Positions 36,176-43,717 of a stretch of 64,000 nt of DNA are shown here, in pieces. The DNA lies in the NCBI RefSeq assembly GCF_042726155.1, contig NZ_JBHXHV010000003.1, positions 62,001-126,000 of the forward strand, in the 5' to 3' direction. Below the pieces are notes generated by a model, which was given only the letters and a program-made list of their open reading frames with translations, had not been told where the DNA came from and ran no database searches. The first letter of the stretch is position 1. Each line of letters opens with the position of its first letter. Source of the stretch: Leucobacter sp042726155 (GTDB lineage: Bacteria; Actinomycetota; Actinomycetes; Actinomycetales; Microbacteriaceae). A program made the translations under genes and the position numbers.

Positions 36176-37884
36176 TGAGCGAGCAGGACGAACAACGACC
36201 GCTGACGCGCCGCGAGCGACGCATACGCGACCTAGGGGAGACCGGCGCTATGGACCTCTCGGAGGCCATCGGCAATGACGCCGCGGCATCCGACGCCCCA
36301 GCAGCAGCAGCAGCATCCGAGCCAGCGGTCGCCGCTGGCGATGTAGAGATTTCTCCGTTCCATGAAGACGGTACCCCTCGCAGCCGGCGCGAAATGCGAC
36401 AGCTCCGCGAGGAGGCGCTCGCGGCGCTCGGTGGTGGGGCAGCTGCTGAGCCGATCGTTGCTGAGACCGTTGCCGAGGCGCCCGCGAGCGAAGCGGCTGA
36501 GGCTGCTCCGGAGACGCTCGAGCCCATCGTGGTCGAGCCGATCGACGAAGTCGAGAATGACTCTGTGGCAGAGACTGCAGCTGAGGCTCAGCCCGCGCCG
36601 GAGACGAAAACCAACGAGCAGGATGCGGTCGACGACGTGATCGTCGCCGAGCCGCTTCCGAGCGCTCCCGGTCTCGACTCGGAACCCGAGCCGGCAATCC
36701 CTGATTTTGACTCCCTGATGTCGCCCCCGACTGAGCCGTTCACCGTGGACGAGCTCCGCGAGGCCGAGGCTGCTGGCGACGCATCAGTAGATCCCGTAGA
36801 TGCAAGGTCCGCCGATGGCGACCAGATTTCCGGCGAGGCTCAGGCGGCCGAATCGGCAGGGTCCGCTGAATTCGCAGAGTCGGCGGCGTCGCAGCCGGTC
36901 TCTGATGATGCGGTCGCCGCAGCTGTTGGCGACGCCCCCGCGAAGTCGAAGCGTCGGTTCCCCTGGCAGCGCTCGAAGTCAAACGATCAGGTAGCTGATG
37001 CCCCGGTCGCCGATTCAGAGCCCGCGGTCCCCGAGGTCGACGCTGAGTCGGCGTCCGCTGAACCCGCCACGACGGTGCTGGAGACCGCTGCGCCCGCCTC
37101 AGAAGCGGTAGAGATCGAAACGGTTGTCGATGATCCAGCGCCCGCACAAGAAACGCCAGCTGAAGCAACTCCGGTCGAAGCCGCTCCGGTGGATGCGGCA
37201 CTAGTCGAGGTGCTTCCCGCGCCCGCTGAGCCCGCTGAGCACCTTCCGGTCGTCGAGGCAGAGCCCGCCGCGGACCCGGTGCCCGCTCCAGAGCAGGCAG
37301 AAGCTGTGCACCCCGACCAGCGCACGAGCTACTCGTTCCCCGATATCGCTCCGCCAGAGGAATGGCGGTCGGTATTTGATGACCCGTCCGGGCGTCAGTT
37401 CCCAACTCCGGGTGATGCGCAGGGGAACGGCGATTTTGACGACCTGATTTCCCGCGCCGTCGCGCAGGAGGGCTCAACCGGTGGCACGGGAACTTCGGCC
37501 CTGATCCTACCGACGATGCCCGAGGACACGGGTGGGCTCACTGGCCCGCTCGGTGCGACCGGCGACATGTACGTGACTGGCTCGCTGAAGCTTCCGAAGT
37601 CGCTCGGTGAGACCGGCGGCCACTCGGCGCTCCACGACTCGATCGAGATGGATCCCATCACTGGCGACCAGCTCTCCGAACCCGGGGTCTCAAGCGACGG
37701 GCCTGCGCCCGTGTCGGCGCGTCACGCTGTGAGCGCCCGCGTCGACTCTGGTGTTCCGGTTGTTGCGAAGCCAACCCGAGAGAAGAGCAAGCTTCCTCTG
37801 GTACTGTCGCTCACCGGTGGCGGTTTGCTCGTCGTCGTCGTCGGACTCGGCGCCTGGGGCGCGAGCAACGGATTCTTCGGCTGA
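36175..37884 (+). CDS. Large acidic tail-anchored protein (hypothetical)
   Basis: 569 aa, function unknown. A short Arg-rich N-terminus (RPLTRRERRIRDLGETG) and a second RSRREMRQLREEAL segment precede about 480 residues dominated by Ala, Glu, Pro, Val and Asp with near-repeats such as VEAAPVDAALVE. One C-terminal transmembrane helix (about 541-564) ends five residues from the terminus, so the protein is probably tail-anchored with a disordered cytoplasmic body. The ATG overlaps the nadD stop (a GTG at 36172 is an alternative). It sits between nadD and rsfS. Confidence 0.82.
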   Translation: MSEQDEQRPLTRRERRIRDLGETGAMDLSEAIGNDAAASDAPAAAAASEPAVAAGDVEISPFHEDGTPRSRREMRQLREEALAALGGGAAAEPIVAETVAEAPASEAAEAAPETLEPIVVEPIDEVENDSVAETAAEAQPAPETKTNEQDAVDDVIVAEPLPSAPGLDSEPEPAIPDFDSLMSPPTEPFTVDELREAEAAGDASVDPVDARSADGDQISGEAQAAESAGSAEFAESAASQPVSDDAVAAAVGDAPAKSKRRFPWQRSKSNDQVADAPVADSEPAVPEVDAESASAEPATTVLETAAPASEAVEIETVVDDPAPAQETPAEATPVEAAPVDAALVEVLPAPAEPAEHLPVVEAEPAADPVPAPEQAEAVHPDQRTSYSFPDIAPPEEWRSVFDDPSGRQFPTPGDAQGNGDFDDLISRAVAQEGSTGGTGTSALILPTMPEDTGGLTGPLGATGDMYVTGSLKLPKSLGETGGHSALHDSIEMDPITGDQLSEPGVSSDGPAPVSARHAVSARVDSGVPVVAKPTREKSKLPLVLSLTGGGLLVVVVGLGAWGASNGFFG

Positions 37885-37904
37885 TCAGCCGAAGCGCATA
37901 ACTT

Positions 37905-38324
37905 TTGAACGAAGGACACGAACTGGACGCTGTAACTCACACACACGACGTGCGAACCGACCTGCGGAACGCGGTCATCGCGGCCGACGACAAGGGCGCA
38001 ACCGCACCGGTCGCACTCGAGGTGACGGATCACTTTGGCCTCGCCGACGTCTTCCTGATCGTCAGCGGCTCGGTCGAGCGAAACGTTCAGGCGATCTCAG
38101 ACGGCATTGAGGATGCGCTCAACGATGCTGGCGTCCGCACGGTGCGCCGTGAGGGTCGCGAGACGGGCCGCTGGGTGCTGCTCGACTTCGGGGACCTGAT
38201 TGTGCACGTCTTCCATCGCGAAGAGCGCGACTTTTACCAGCTCGAGAAACTGTGGCAGGACTGCCCGGTCATCGACACGTCGGCTATGATTCCGGCGGCT
38301 CCAGCGGTCGCTGCCGCGGAGTAG
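37905..38324 (+). CDS. rsfS: Ribosomal silencing factor RsfS
   Basis: Up to 139 aa; binds L14 and blocks subunit joining during starvation. Conserved core: ALEVTDHFGLADVFLIVSGSVERNVQAISDGIED and GRWVLLDFGDLIVHVFHREERDFYQLEKLW. The start is uncertain: TTG 37905 has no ribosome-binding site, while GAAGGA (37911-37916) is well placed for a CTG at 37923 (MDAVTHTHDVRTDL). It follows nadD and the acidic protein as in other actinobacteria, and tRNA-Ala lies just downstream. Confidence 0.93.
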   Translation: MNEGHELDAVTHTHDVRTDLRNAVIAADDKGATAPVALEVTDHFGLADVFLIVSGSVERNVQAISDGIEDALNDAGVRTVRREGRETGRWVLLDFGDLIVHVFHREERDFYQLEKLWQDCPVIDTSAMIPAAPAVAAAE

Positions 38325-38417
38325 CCGAGACGCGCCCGAGAATGCATGATTTGGTTCCCGGGCGTTCACGTGATGTAAAGTAGAGGAGTTGTCGGGCGAG
38401 CATTCGTTCGACTTCAT

Positions 38418-38493
38418 GGGTCTATGGCGCAGCTGGTAGCGCACCTGCATGGCATGCAGGGGGTCAGGGGTTCGAGTCCCCTTAGATCCACCA
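38418..38493 (+). tRNA. tRNA-Ala(GGC)
   Basis: Acceptor stem GGGTCTA/TAGATCC with discriminator A and an encoded CCA (38491-38493). Anticodon stem CCTGC/GCAGG around loop ATGGCAT gives anticodon GGC (reads GCC/GCU). T-arm GGGGTTCGAGTCCCC. The -10-like TAAAGT lies at 38376-38381. Confidence 0.95.
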
Positions 38494-38595
38494 CTTATTG
38501 AATTCTGAGCTGTTCGCGGCGCTGTGTAGCGTTGCGCTCCGCGCTCGCGAGCGTGAGGGTTTCGGCTGAGAACGAGGCCATCGCGGCCTGTTTTG

Positions 38596-38631
38596 CCCTC
38601 GTGGTCGGCGCGAACCCTCGTGGTCGGCGCG
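38596..38631. repeat. 17-bp direct repeat in the gap after tRNA-Ala
   Basis: CCCTCGTGGTCGGCGCG occurs at 38596-38612 and 38615-38631, separated by 2 bp. The surrounding 190 bp (38494-38682) holds no supported gene. Confidence 0.7.
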
Positions 38632-38682
38632 GCGGGCGGGCGGCGCGGCGCGCGTCGGTGCGGGAGGCGCGGGGCGCGGCGG

Positions 38683-39327
38683 TTAGCCCGGCCAGTGGTC
38701 GGCGAGTTTCGCGAGCAGGCGCGCGAGGTCAGCGCGTTCCGTTTCCGTGAAGTGCTCGAGCGCGGTGCTGAGCGACTCGCGGCGGGCACCGCGAGCTCCG
38801 CGTGCAATAGCGCGTCCGCGTTCCGTGAGCGCGATTCTGGTGCGGCGCGCGTCGCTGGGGTCGACCTCGCGCAGAACGAGTTCTCGTGCCGCTGCCTGCT
38901 GTACGAGGCGCGAGGCGCGAGGCTGGTCGACGCCGATGGCCTCGCCAATGGCTCCGACGCTCAGGGCCTCGTCGGCGTTCGCGAGTGTTTCGAGCATGCG
39001 CATCAGCGCTGGGCCGCCGAAGCGAGCTCCAGGGTGGCGGCCGCGTCGGTGTGCAGGATCGCCTGCTTCTCCTGCTGTGCGCGGGTCGAATGGGCCGCCA
39101 CGCTCAGTGCCCCCAGCCGACTCGCCGCGCCTACCCCGACCGAACGGGCCACCGTGTTCGAACGGGCCACCGTGTTCGAGTGAGCCACCTTGCTCGAATG
39201 GCCCACCATGCGCGAACGGCCCTCCCGGCTCAAACTGCCCCGCGCTCTGGCCGAAGCGCCCGCGTCCTCGACCACGCATGCGGGAGAGCGCGTCGGCGAT
39301 TGCGTCGATGTCGTCTGATGTGCTCAC
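38683..39327 (-). CDS. MarR-family regulator with N-terminal GGPF repeats
   Basis: 214 aa. The C-terminal half (about 105-214) is a winged-helix MarR domain: ANADEALSVGAIGEAIGVDQPRASRLVQQAAARELVLREVDPSDARRTRIALTERGRAIA. The N-terminal half is unusual, with five six-residue repeats (GGPF at 35, 41, 53 and 59, GGSL at 47) within a Gly/Arg-rich, probably disordered region. The GTG start is 7 nt after TACACT (minus strand, 39335-39340). That box overlaps palindromic DNA in the divergent promoter, suggesting autoregulation. Ligand unknown. Confidence 0.87.
   Translation of the reverse strand: MSTSDDIDAIADALSRMRGRGRGRFGQSAGQFEPGGPFAHGGPFEQGGSLEHGGPFEHGGPFGRGRRGESAGGTERGGPFDPRTAGEAGDPAHRRGRHPGARFGGPALMRMLETLANADEALSVGAIGEAIGVDQPRASRLVQQAAARELVLREVDPSDARRTRIALTERGRAIARGARGARRESLSTALEHFTETERADLARLLAKLADHWPG
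39141..39230. repeat. Five 18-bp tandem repeats inside the MarR gene
   Basis: Units at 39141-39158 and 39159-39176 are identical (CGAACGGGCCACCGTGTT); those at 39177-39194, 39195-39212 and 39213-39230 are diverged. They encode the six-residue GGPF-type repeats in frame. Confidence 0.85.
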
Positions 39328-39334
39328 AGCGAAC

Positions 39335-39400
39335 AGTGTACATGTAGCTTGACATGCATGTCGTTAATTGTCACACTACATATACATGCAACATGACATT
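39335..39400. promoter_or_regulatory. Divergent promoter region with palindromes (candidate MarR operator)
   Basis: Contains TACATGTA (39339-39346) and the perfect 12-bp GACATGCATGTC (39351-39362), with further ACATG copies (39383-39395). It is notably AT-richer than the flanks. The minus-strand -10 box TACACT overlaps it. A dimeric winged-helix regulator binding here could control both divergent genes. Confidence 0.55.
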
Positions 39401-39411
39401 TAAGGACACTC

Positions 39412-40104
39412 ATGAACACGACAACATCATCGAATCCAGACTCATCATCCACCCACGACCAGCAACCGTCGCTCGACGCGCGTGCCCTGCGACGCCGACT
39501 GCGGGGTGTCGGCACGCTGTGGTCAGACGCACGCGATGGTGCGCTCGCTCAGTCCGGTCTCACGCGAGACGAGTGGCGCGTGCTTGACCGCATCGCACGG
39601 CGCACGGACGGCGCTGAAACCCCGGCCGCCTCAGACACCGCCGGGCGCCCGCCCCGCCGCCACCCGCACCATCCCGGCCACCGGCACCACCCGGGGCATC
39701 CTCACCATCCGATGGCTCATCCGCGCCGCAGGTTCGCCGTAGCGAGGCTCGCAGAGCTCGGATGGATCAGCCGTGCTGACGACGGTTTTGCCCTCACTGA
39801 GGCGGGTCGCACGGTCCACGAGGAGGTCTCGGCGCGCGTCTCCGAACTGGGAGACCGCGTGACCGGTGCCGTCTCGGACAGTGATCTCAGCACCACTCTC
39901 GCGTCGCTTGACGCAATCGCTGAGGCACTGGGCTGGGATCCCGAAACGCCGCTTCCACGGAACCGTAGGCGCCCGGGCTTCGGCCGACGCGGCGGATTCG
40001 GGCCGCGGGGTGGCCTGAGTGGCTTCGGTCCGAAAGGCTTCGGCCCTCAACGCTTCGGTCCCCGCGGCTTCAAGCACTACCCCGAGGATGCCTGCCAGCA
40101 CTGA
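39412..40104 (+). CDS. MarR-like protein with a His-rich insert and FGP repeats
   Basis: 230 aa, divergent from the MarR gene. Residues 21-66 (RALRRRLRGVGTLW, LTRDEWRVLDRIARR) and 107-175 (RFAVARLAELGWISRADDGFALTEAGRTV) resemble the first helices and the wing/last helices of MarR proteins. The segment that should hold the helix-turn-helix is instead Pro/His-rich, with 10 histidines between residues 84 and 103. The C-terminus (about 187-224) has repeated GFGP/FGPRG motifs. Metal binding is conceivable but only inferred. ATG preceded by AAGGA (39402-39406). Confidence 0.75.
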   Translation: MNTTTSSNPDSSSTHDQQPSLDARALRRRLRGVGTLWSDARDGALAQSGLTRDEWRVLDRIARRTDGAETPAASDTAGRPPRRHPHHPGHRHHPGHPHHPMAHPRRRFAVARLAELGWISRADDGFALTEAGRTVHEEVSARVSELGDRVTGAVSDSDLSTTLASLDAIAEALGWDPETPLPRNRRRPGFGRRGGFGPRGGLSGFGPKGFGPQRFGPRGFKHYPEDACQH

Positions 40105-40185
40105 TCAGCGGTGCACGCCGATGAGAAACTACGACGCCACATCCTCCAGCAGACGAGGCAGCACGAGCCGTGTAGCTCGGCAGCC

Positions 40186-41418
40186 CTAGTCGCGCTGGAG
40201 GATGTGGCGTTCCTGGCTCGCGACGACGCCAGCGATGGCCTGCAGCACCAGCAGACCGATGAGCACTCCGAGTGGCACGCGCCACTCGCCCGTTGCGGCG
40301 TGGATTGCGCCGATGCCGATGGGACCGAGCCCGGCAATCAGGTACCCGAATCCCTGCGCCATCGTCGACAATTGGCCAGTATGCTGCGCGTCAGGGGAAC
40401 GCCACACGATGTAGCTGAGCGCGAGACTAATGCCCGCGCCCTGACCGAGCCCGAGCAGTGTCATCCAGACGTACGCGCCCTCAACGGGGGAGATCGCCAG
40501 ACCGAGGAAACCCGCCCCGATCAGCACGACTGCGATAATCACGAGCACCCACGGCGGGCGCACGCGGCGGGCAATGATTGGCGCGACGAGCGATCCGACG
40601 ACCCCCGGGAGCGCCGAGAAGGAGAGCAACCAGCCCGCGGTTCGCGCGTCAATTCCAGCGTCTTGAAACACCGTCGGCACCCAGGTGAGCGTGGCGTAGT
40701 AGCCGATTGACTGAATGCCCATCCAGGCCGTAACGCCGATCGCAATCGGGTCTTTCAGTACGCGCGAGAACGGCACACGAGCGCGGGCATCAGCTGCGGC
40801 AGATGAGCGTGCAACGCGTCCTTCTGAGCGGCGCAGCTGCGGTAGCCAGACGACGAATGCGACCAACGCGGGCACCGCCCAGAGTGCGAGCGCCCCGCGC
40901 CAATTGCCGTTCACCGCTGAGAGTAACGGCACCGTCAGCCCCGACGCGATTGCGGCGCCGATGAACAGCGTCGTCGAGTAGAGCCCCATCATGATACCGA
41001 CGTGCCGCGAGAAATCGTGTTTGATCACCGCGGGCATGACAACGTTCGCGATGGCAATAGCGGCACCTAGGAGCACGGTGCCCGCGTAGAGGGCCGTGAG
41101 ATCCGGAATCAATCTGACGGCGATGCCCGCCGCGATCGCGATCATTGCGGCCCCGAGCAATCGATGCAGTCCGAAGCCACGAATGAGTCTGGGCGCCAAG
41201 AACGCGAACGCCCCAAACGCGACCACGGGAATTGTGGTGAGCAGGCTGACCGCCGTCGCGGATAACCCCAGGTCGGCGCGAATCTCCGTGAGCACCGGTC
41301 CGACCGACGCAATTCCGATGCGCAGATTCAGGCCTATGAGCAGGAGCCCGGCGGCCAACAGCAGAATCTGGGCGCGGGAGGGGGAGGGGCGATCGATCGG
41401 ATCAAATGGAACAGTCAC
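40186..41418 (-). CDS. MFS transporter, CynX/NimT type
   Basis: 410 aa with 12 predicted helices. The pattern RAQILLLAAGLLLIGLNLRIGIASVGPVLTEIRADLGLS at the N-terminus is characteristic of the CynX/NimT (cyanate/nitroimidazole) MFS subfamily, whose substrates are mostly unknown. The GTG start at 41418 is supported by TACGAT (minus strand, 41425-41430), 6 nt upstream. It is convergent with the His-rich MarR-like gene, with a gap of 81 bp. Confidence 0.9.
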   Translation of the reverse strand: MTVPFDPIDRPSPSRAQILLLAAGLLLIGLNLRIGIASVGPVLTEIRADLGLSATAVSLLTTIPVVAFGAFAFLAPRLIRGFGLHRLLGAAMIAIAAGIAVRLIPDLTALYAGTVLLGAAIAIANVVMPAVIKHDFSRHVGIMMGLYSTTLFIGAAIASGLTVPLLSAVNGNWRGALALWAVPALVAFVVWLPQLRRSEGRVARSSAAADARARVPFSRVLKDPIAIGVTAWMGIQSIGYYATLTWVPTVFQDAGIDARTAGWLLSFSALPGVVGSLVAPIIARRVRPPWVLVIIAVVLIGAGFLGLAISPVEGAYVWMTLLGLGQGAGISLALSYIVWRSPDAQHTGQLSTMAQGFGYLIAGLGPIGIGAIHAATGEWRVPLGVLIGLLVLQAIAGVVASQERHILQRD

Positions 41419-41451
41419 CTGAGGATCGTACGCCCTCTTCGGGCAGAGCGA

Positions 41452-41937
41452 TTACCGCGGGAGCGCTGCCTCAATCGCAGACACGATCGTGGGATCATCT
41501 GGCTCAACCGCGGGGCGAAAACGCGACACCGAACCGTCGGGGGCCACCAAGAACTTCTCGAAGTTCCACTTCACTCGGCCGGCTTTGCCGTCTGCATCGG
41601 GTACCTCGCGCAACTGCTCATAGAGCGGGTGCTTGCGGCGGCCATTGACCTTGACCTTCTCCATGAGCGGGAACGTCACGCCGTAGGTCATGGAGCAGAA
41701 CGTCTTGATGTCTTCGCCGTCGCCTGGCTCCTGGTTCAAGAACTGGTTGCACGGGAAGCCGAGTACCGTGAATCCGCGATCGCCGTACTGTCGCTGCAGT
41801 TCCTCGAGCTTTTCGTACTGCGGGGTGAGACCACACTTCGAGGCGACGTTCACAACGAGCACCGCCTGATCCGCGTAGTCCGCGAGCGACGCCGGCTCGC
41901 CATCGATGGTGGTGAATGAGATGTCGCGAAGCTGCAT
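41452..41937 (-). CDS. Glutathione peroxidase family protein
   Basis: 161 aa thiol peroxidase. The peroxidatic residue is Cys35 (NVASKCGLTPQY; Cys rather than selenocysteine), with FPCNQF (resolving Cys and Gln) and KWNFEKF completing the active site. Actinobacteria lack glutathione, so the reductant is probably thioredoxin or mycoredoxin. The ATG at 41937 is preferred over the GTG two codons upstream (41943) because TAGGCT (minus strand, 41944-41949) then ends exactly 6 nt before it. Confidence 0.95.
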   Translation of the reverse strand: MQLRDISFTTIDGEPASLADYADQAVLVVNVASKCGLTPQYEKLEELQRQYGDRGFTVLGFPCNQFLNQEPGDGEDIKTFCSMTYGVTFPLMEKVKVNGRRKHPLYEQLREVPDADGKAGRVKWNFEKFLVAPDGSVSRFRPAVEPDDPTIVSAIEAALPR

Positions 41938-42044
41938 GGCCACAGCCTACGCCCGACTTGCGCGGAATGAACCGTGAACACGATACGTTTGGGCCAGTGG
42001 GTCGCGCACGCGATCCGGGTCAGGTGGGAAAGGGAACGGTGCAC

Positions 42045-42578
42045 ATGAATTCGGCTCCGGAGCATGCTGAGAATCGGTTTGACGCGAGTGGGGTGACGGG
42101 CGCGGATGCGCTCAAACAGGCCTTTCGTTCGCACCCCGCGGGCGTCGCGCTGATCACAGCGATGACCGAGGACGGGCCGGTCGGGCTGACGGCTTCGAGT
42201 GTTGCCTCGGTGGGCATCGATCCGCCCGCGATTGCATTCTCAGTGACGCGTGCGACTGGCAGCGCCGGTGGCGTCCTGAACGCAGACACGCATCTCGTGC
42301 ACCTGCTCGATTCTCGCCACGCCGCGGTCGCCCAAGCGTTTGCCGTGTCAGGCTCAGAGCGATTCACCGCAGACCAGGGGTGGGCCTTCCTCGAGACCGG
42401 CGAGCCCTATCTGCGCGCCGCCCGCGTCGCGCTGCGCTGCCGACCGCTCCACACCCTCGGCGTCGGGTCGTCGGTCGTCGTCGTAGCAGAAGTGCTCGGA
42501 GCTGTGTTCGGCGAGACCGCGGACCCGATGGTCTACGTGGATCGAAGGTTCCACACCCTCTCACCGGGCGCACAGTAA
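42045..42578 (+). CDS. Flavin reductase-like FMN-binding protein
   Basis: 177 aa split-barrel flavoprotein: ALKQAFRSHPAGVALITAMTEDGPVGLTASSVASVGIDPPAIAFSVTR is the classic flavin-reductase N-terminal half, and the protein ends MVYVDRRFHTL. Such proteins supply reduced flavin to monooxygenases or act as short-chain oxidoreductases; no partner oxygenase is adjacent. Two starts are possible: ATG 42045 with a GGGAAAGGGA ribosome-binding site (used here), or GTG 41997, which is 7 nt after TACGTT (41984-41989). Confidence 0.88.
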   Translation: MNSAPEHAENRFDASGVTGADALKQAFRSHPAGVALITAMTEDGPVGLTASSVASVGIDPPAIAFSVTRATGSAGGVLNADTHLVHLLDSRHAAVAQAFAVSGSERFTADQGWAFLETGEPYLRAARVALRCRPLHTLGVGSSVVVVAEVLGAVFGETADPMVYVDRRFHTLSPGAQ

Positions 42579-42649
42579 CAGCCTGGCGCACACACACCGG
42601 CGAGCACCAGCACCAGCACGAGAACGAGCACGAGCGAAGGAGCGAAGCG

Positions 42650-43717
42650 ATGACCGCATCGAACGAACCGACCATGGGGAGCTACGTCACGGGTGGCGAG
42701 GCCTTCGAGCGCGACACTCAGTACATTGAGGATCGCATCGTCTCCGACCCAGCCGCAGTCTCCGCGCTGCCCGCGCCGCCAGCCTCGAAGGTGGGCTCGC
42801 TCGGCTTCGGTCTGACGCCGGGGGCGCAAGCGTGGCCCGTCGAGCCGGGACGCTATCGGCTCGTCGCGGCCGCCGCGTGCCCGTGGGCGAATCGCACCCT
42901 CATCGTGCGCCGCCTGCTCGGTCTCGAAGAGGTGATCTCGCTGGGAATGCCCGGTCCGGTTCACGATGCACGATCCTGGACATTCGATCTCGACCCCGAT
43001 GGGCGCGATCCGGTGCTCGGGAGCGAGCGACTGCAGGAGCACTATTTCAAGCGCTTCCCGGGGTATCCAAGGGGCATCACCGTGCCAGCGATTGTCGACG
43101 TGCCGAGCGGCGGTGTCGTCACGAACGACTACCCGCAAATCACCCTCGACTTCTCGACGCAGTGGCGCGAGTTTCACCGCGCCGGCGCCCCCGACCTCCT
43201 GCCCGCTGACCTGGTAGACGAGATGTGGCCCGTCATGGAGCGCATCTTCACCGAGGTGAACAACGGCGTGTATCGCTGCGGTTTCGCTGGCAGTCAAGAG
43301 GCATACGAGGCCGCCTACGAGCGGCTCTGGGTCGCCATGGACTGGCTGGAGGAGCGTCTGTCGACGCGTCGTTATCTGATGGGGGAGACGATCACTGAGG
43401 CCGACGTTCGGCTGTTCACCACGCTTGCCCGATTCGATCCGGTCTACCACGGTCACTTCAAGGCGAATCGCAACAAGCTCAGTGAGATGGAGCACCTGTG
43501 GGGCTACGCGCGCGACCTGTTTCAGACCCCCGGTTTCGGCGACACAATCGATTTCACGCAGATCAAGCAGCACTACTACGCCACGCACTCCGACATCAAT
43601 CCGACGAGGATCGTGCCTCTCGGCCCCGATCTTGCGAACTGGCAAGCCCCGCACGGTCGAGAGCGTCTGGGTGGTGACCCGTTCGGTAACGGAACTCCGC
43701 CCGCGCAGGTGCGCTAG
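42650..43717 (+). CDS. Xi-class glutathione transferase / thiol-hydroquinone reductase
   Basis: 355 aa. The thioredoxin-like domain carries the catalytic CPWA (C77) of omega/Xi-class enzymes. Other Xi-class features are TNDYPQITLDFSTQW and the all-helical C-domain (MGETITEADVRLFTTLARFDPVYHGHFKANRNKL). These enzymes reduce thiol-conjugated hydroquinones; in actinobacteria the thiol is probably mycothiol. ATG preceded by AAGGAG. The 5' flank (42600-42645) is a run of GAGCAC/GAACGAG near-repeats. Confidence 0.93.
   Translation: MTASNEPTMGSYVTGGEAFERDTQYIEDRIVSDPAAVSALPAPPASKVGSLGFGLTPGAQAWPVEPGRYRLVAAAACPWANRTLIVRRLLGLEEVISLGMPGPVHDARSWTFDLDPDGRDPVLGSERLQEHYFKRFPGYPRGITVPAIVDVPSGGVVTNDYPQITLDFSTQWREFHRAGAPDLLPADLVDEMWPVMERIFTEVNNGVYRCGFAGSQEAYEAAYERLWVAMDWLEERLSTRRYLMGETITEADVRLFTTLARFDPVYHGHFKANRNKLSEMEHLWGYARDLFQTPGFGDTIDFTQIKQHYYATHSDINPTRIVPLGPDLANWQAPHGRERLGGDPFGNGTPPAQVR

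Noticed and set aside
38532..39352. Overlapping plus-strand ORFs opposite the MarR gene
   Set aside because: The minus strand encodes a recognisable winged-helix domain; the plus-strand frames only reflect its repeats.
42600..42649. GAGCAC/GAACGAG near-repeats before the Xi-class transferase
   Set aside because: Short, irregular and overlapping the ribosome-binding region; probably simple-sequence composition rather than a functional array.
42533..43654. 373-codon minus-strand ORF opposite the Xi-class transferase
   Set aside because: Antisense of a gene with an intact active-site motif; composition typical of a frame shadow.
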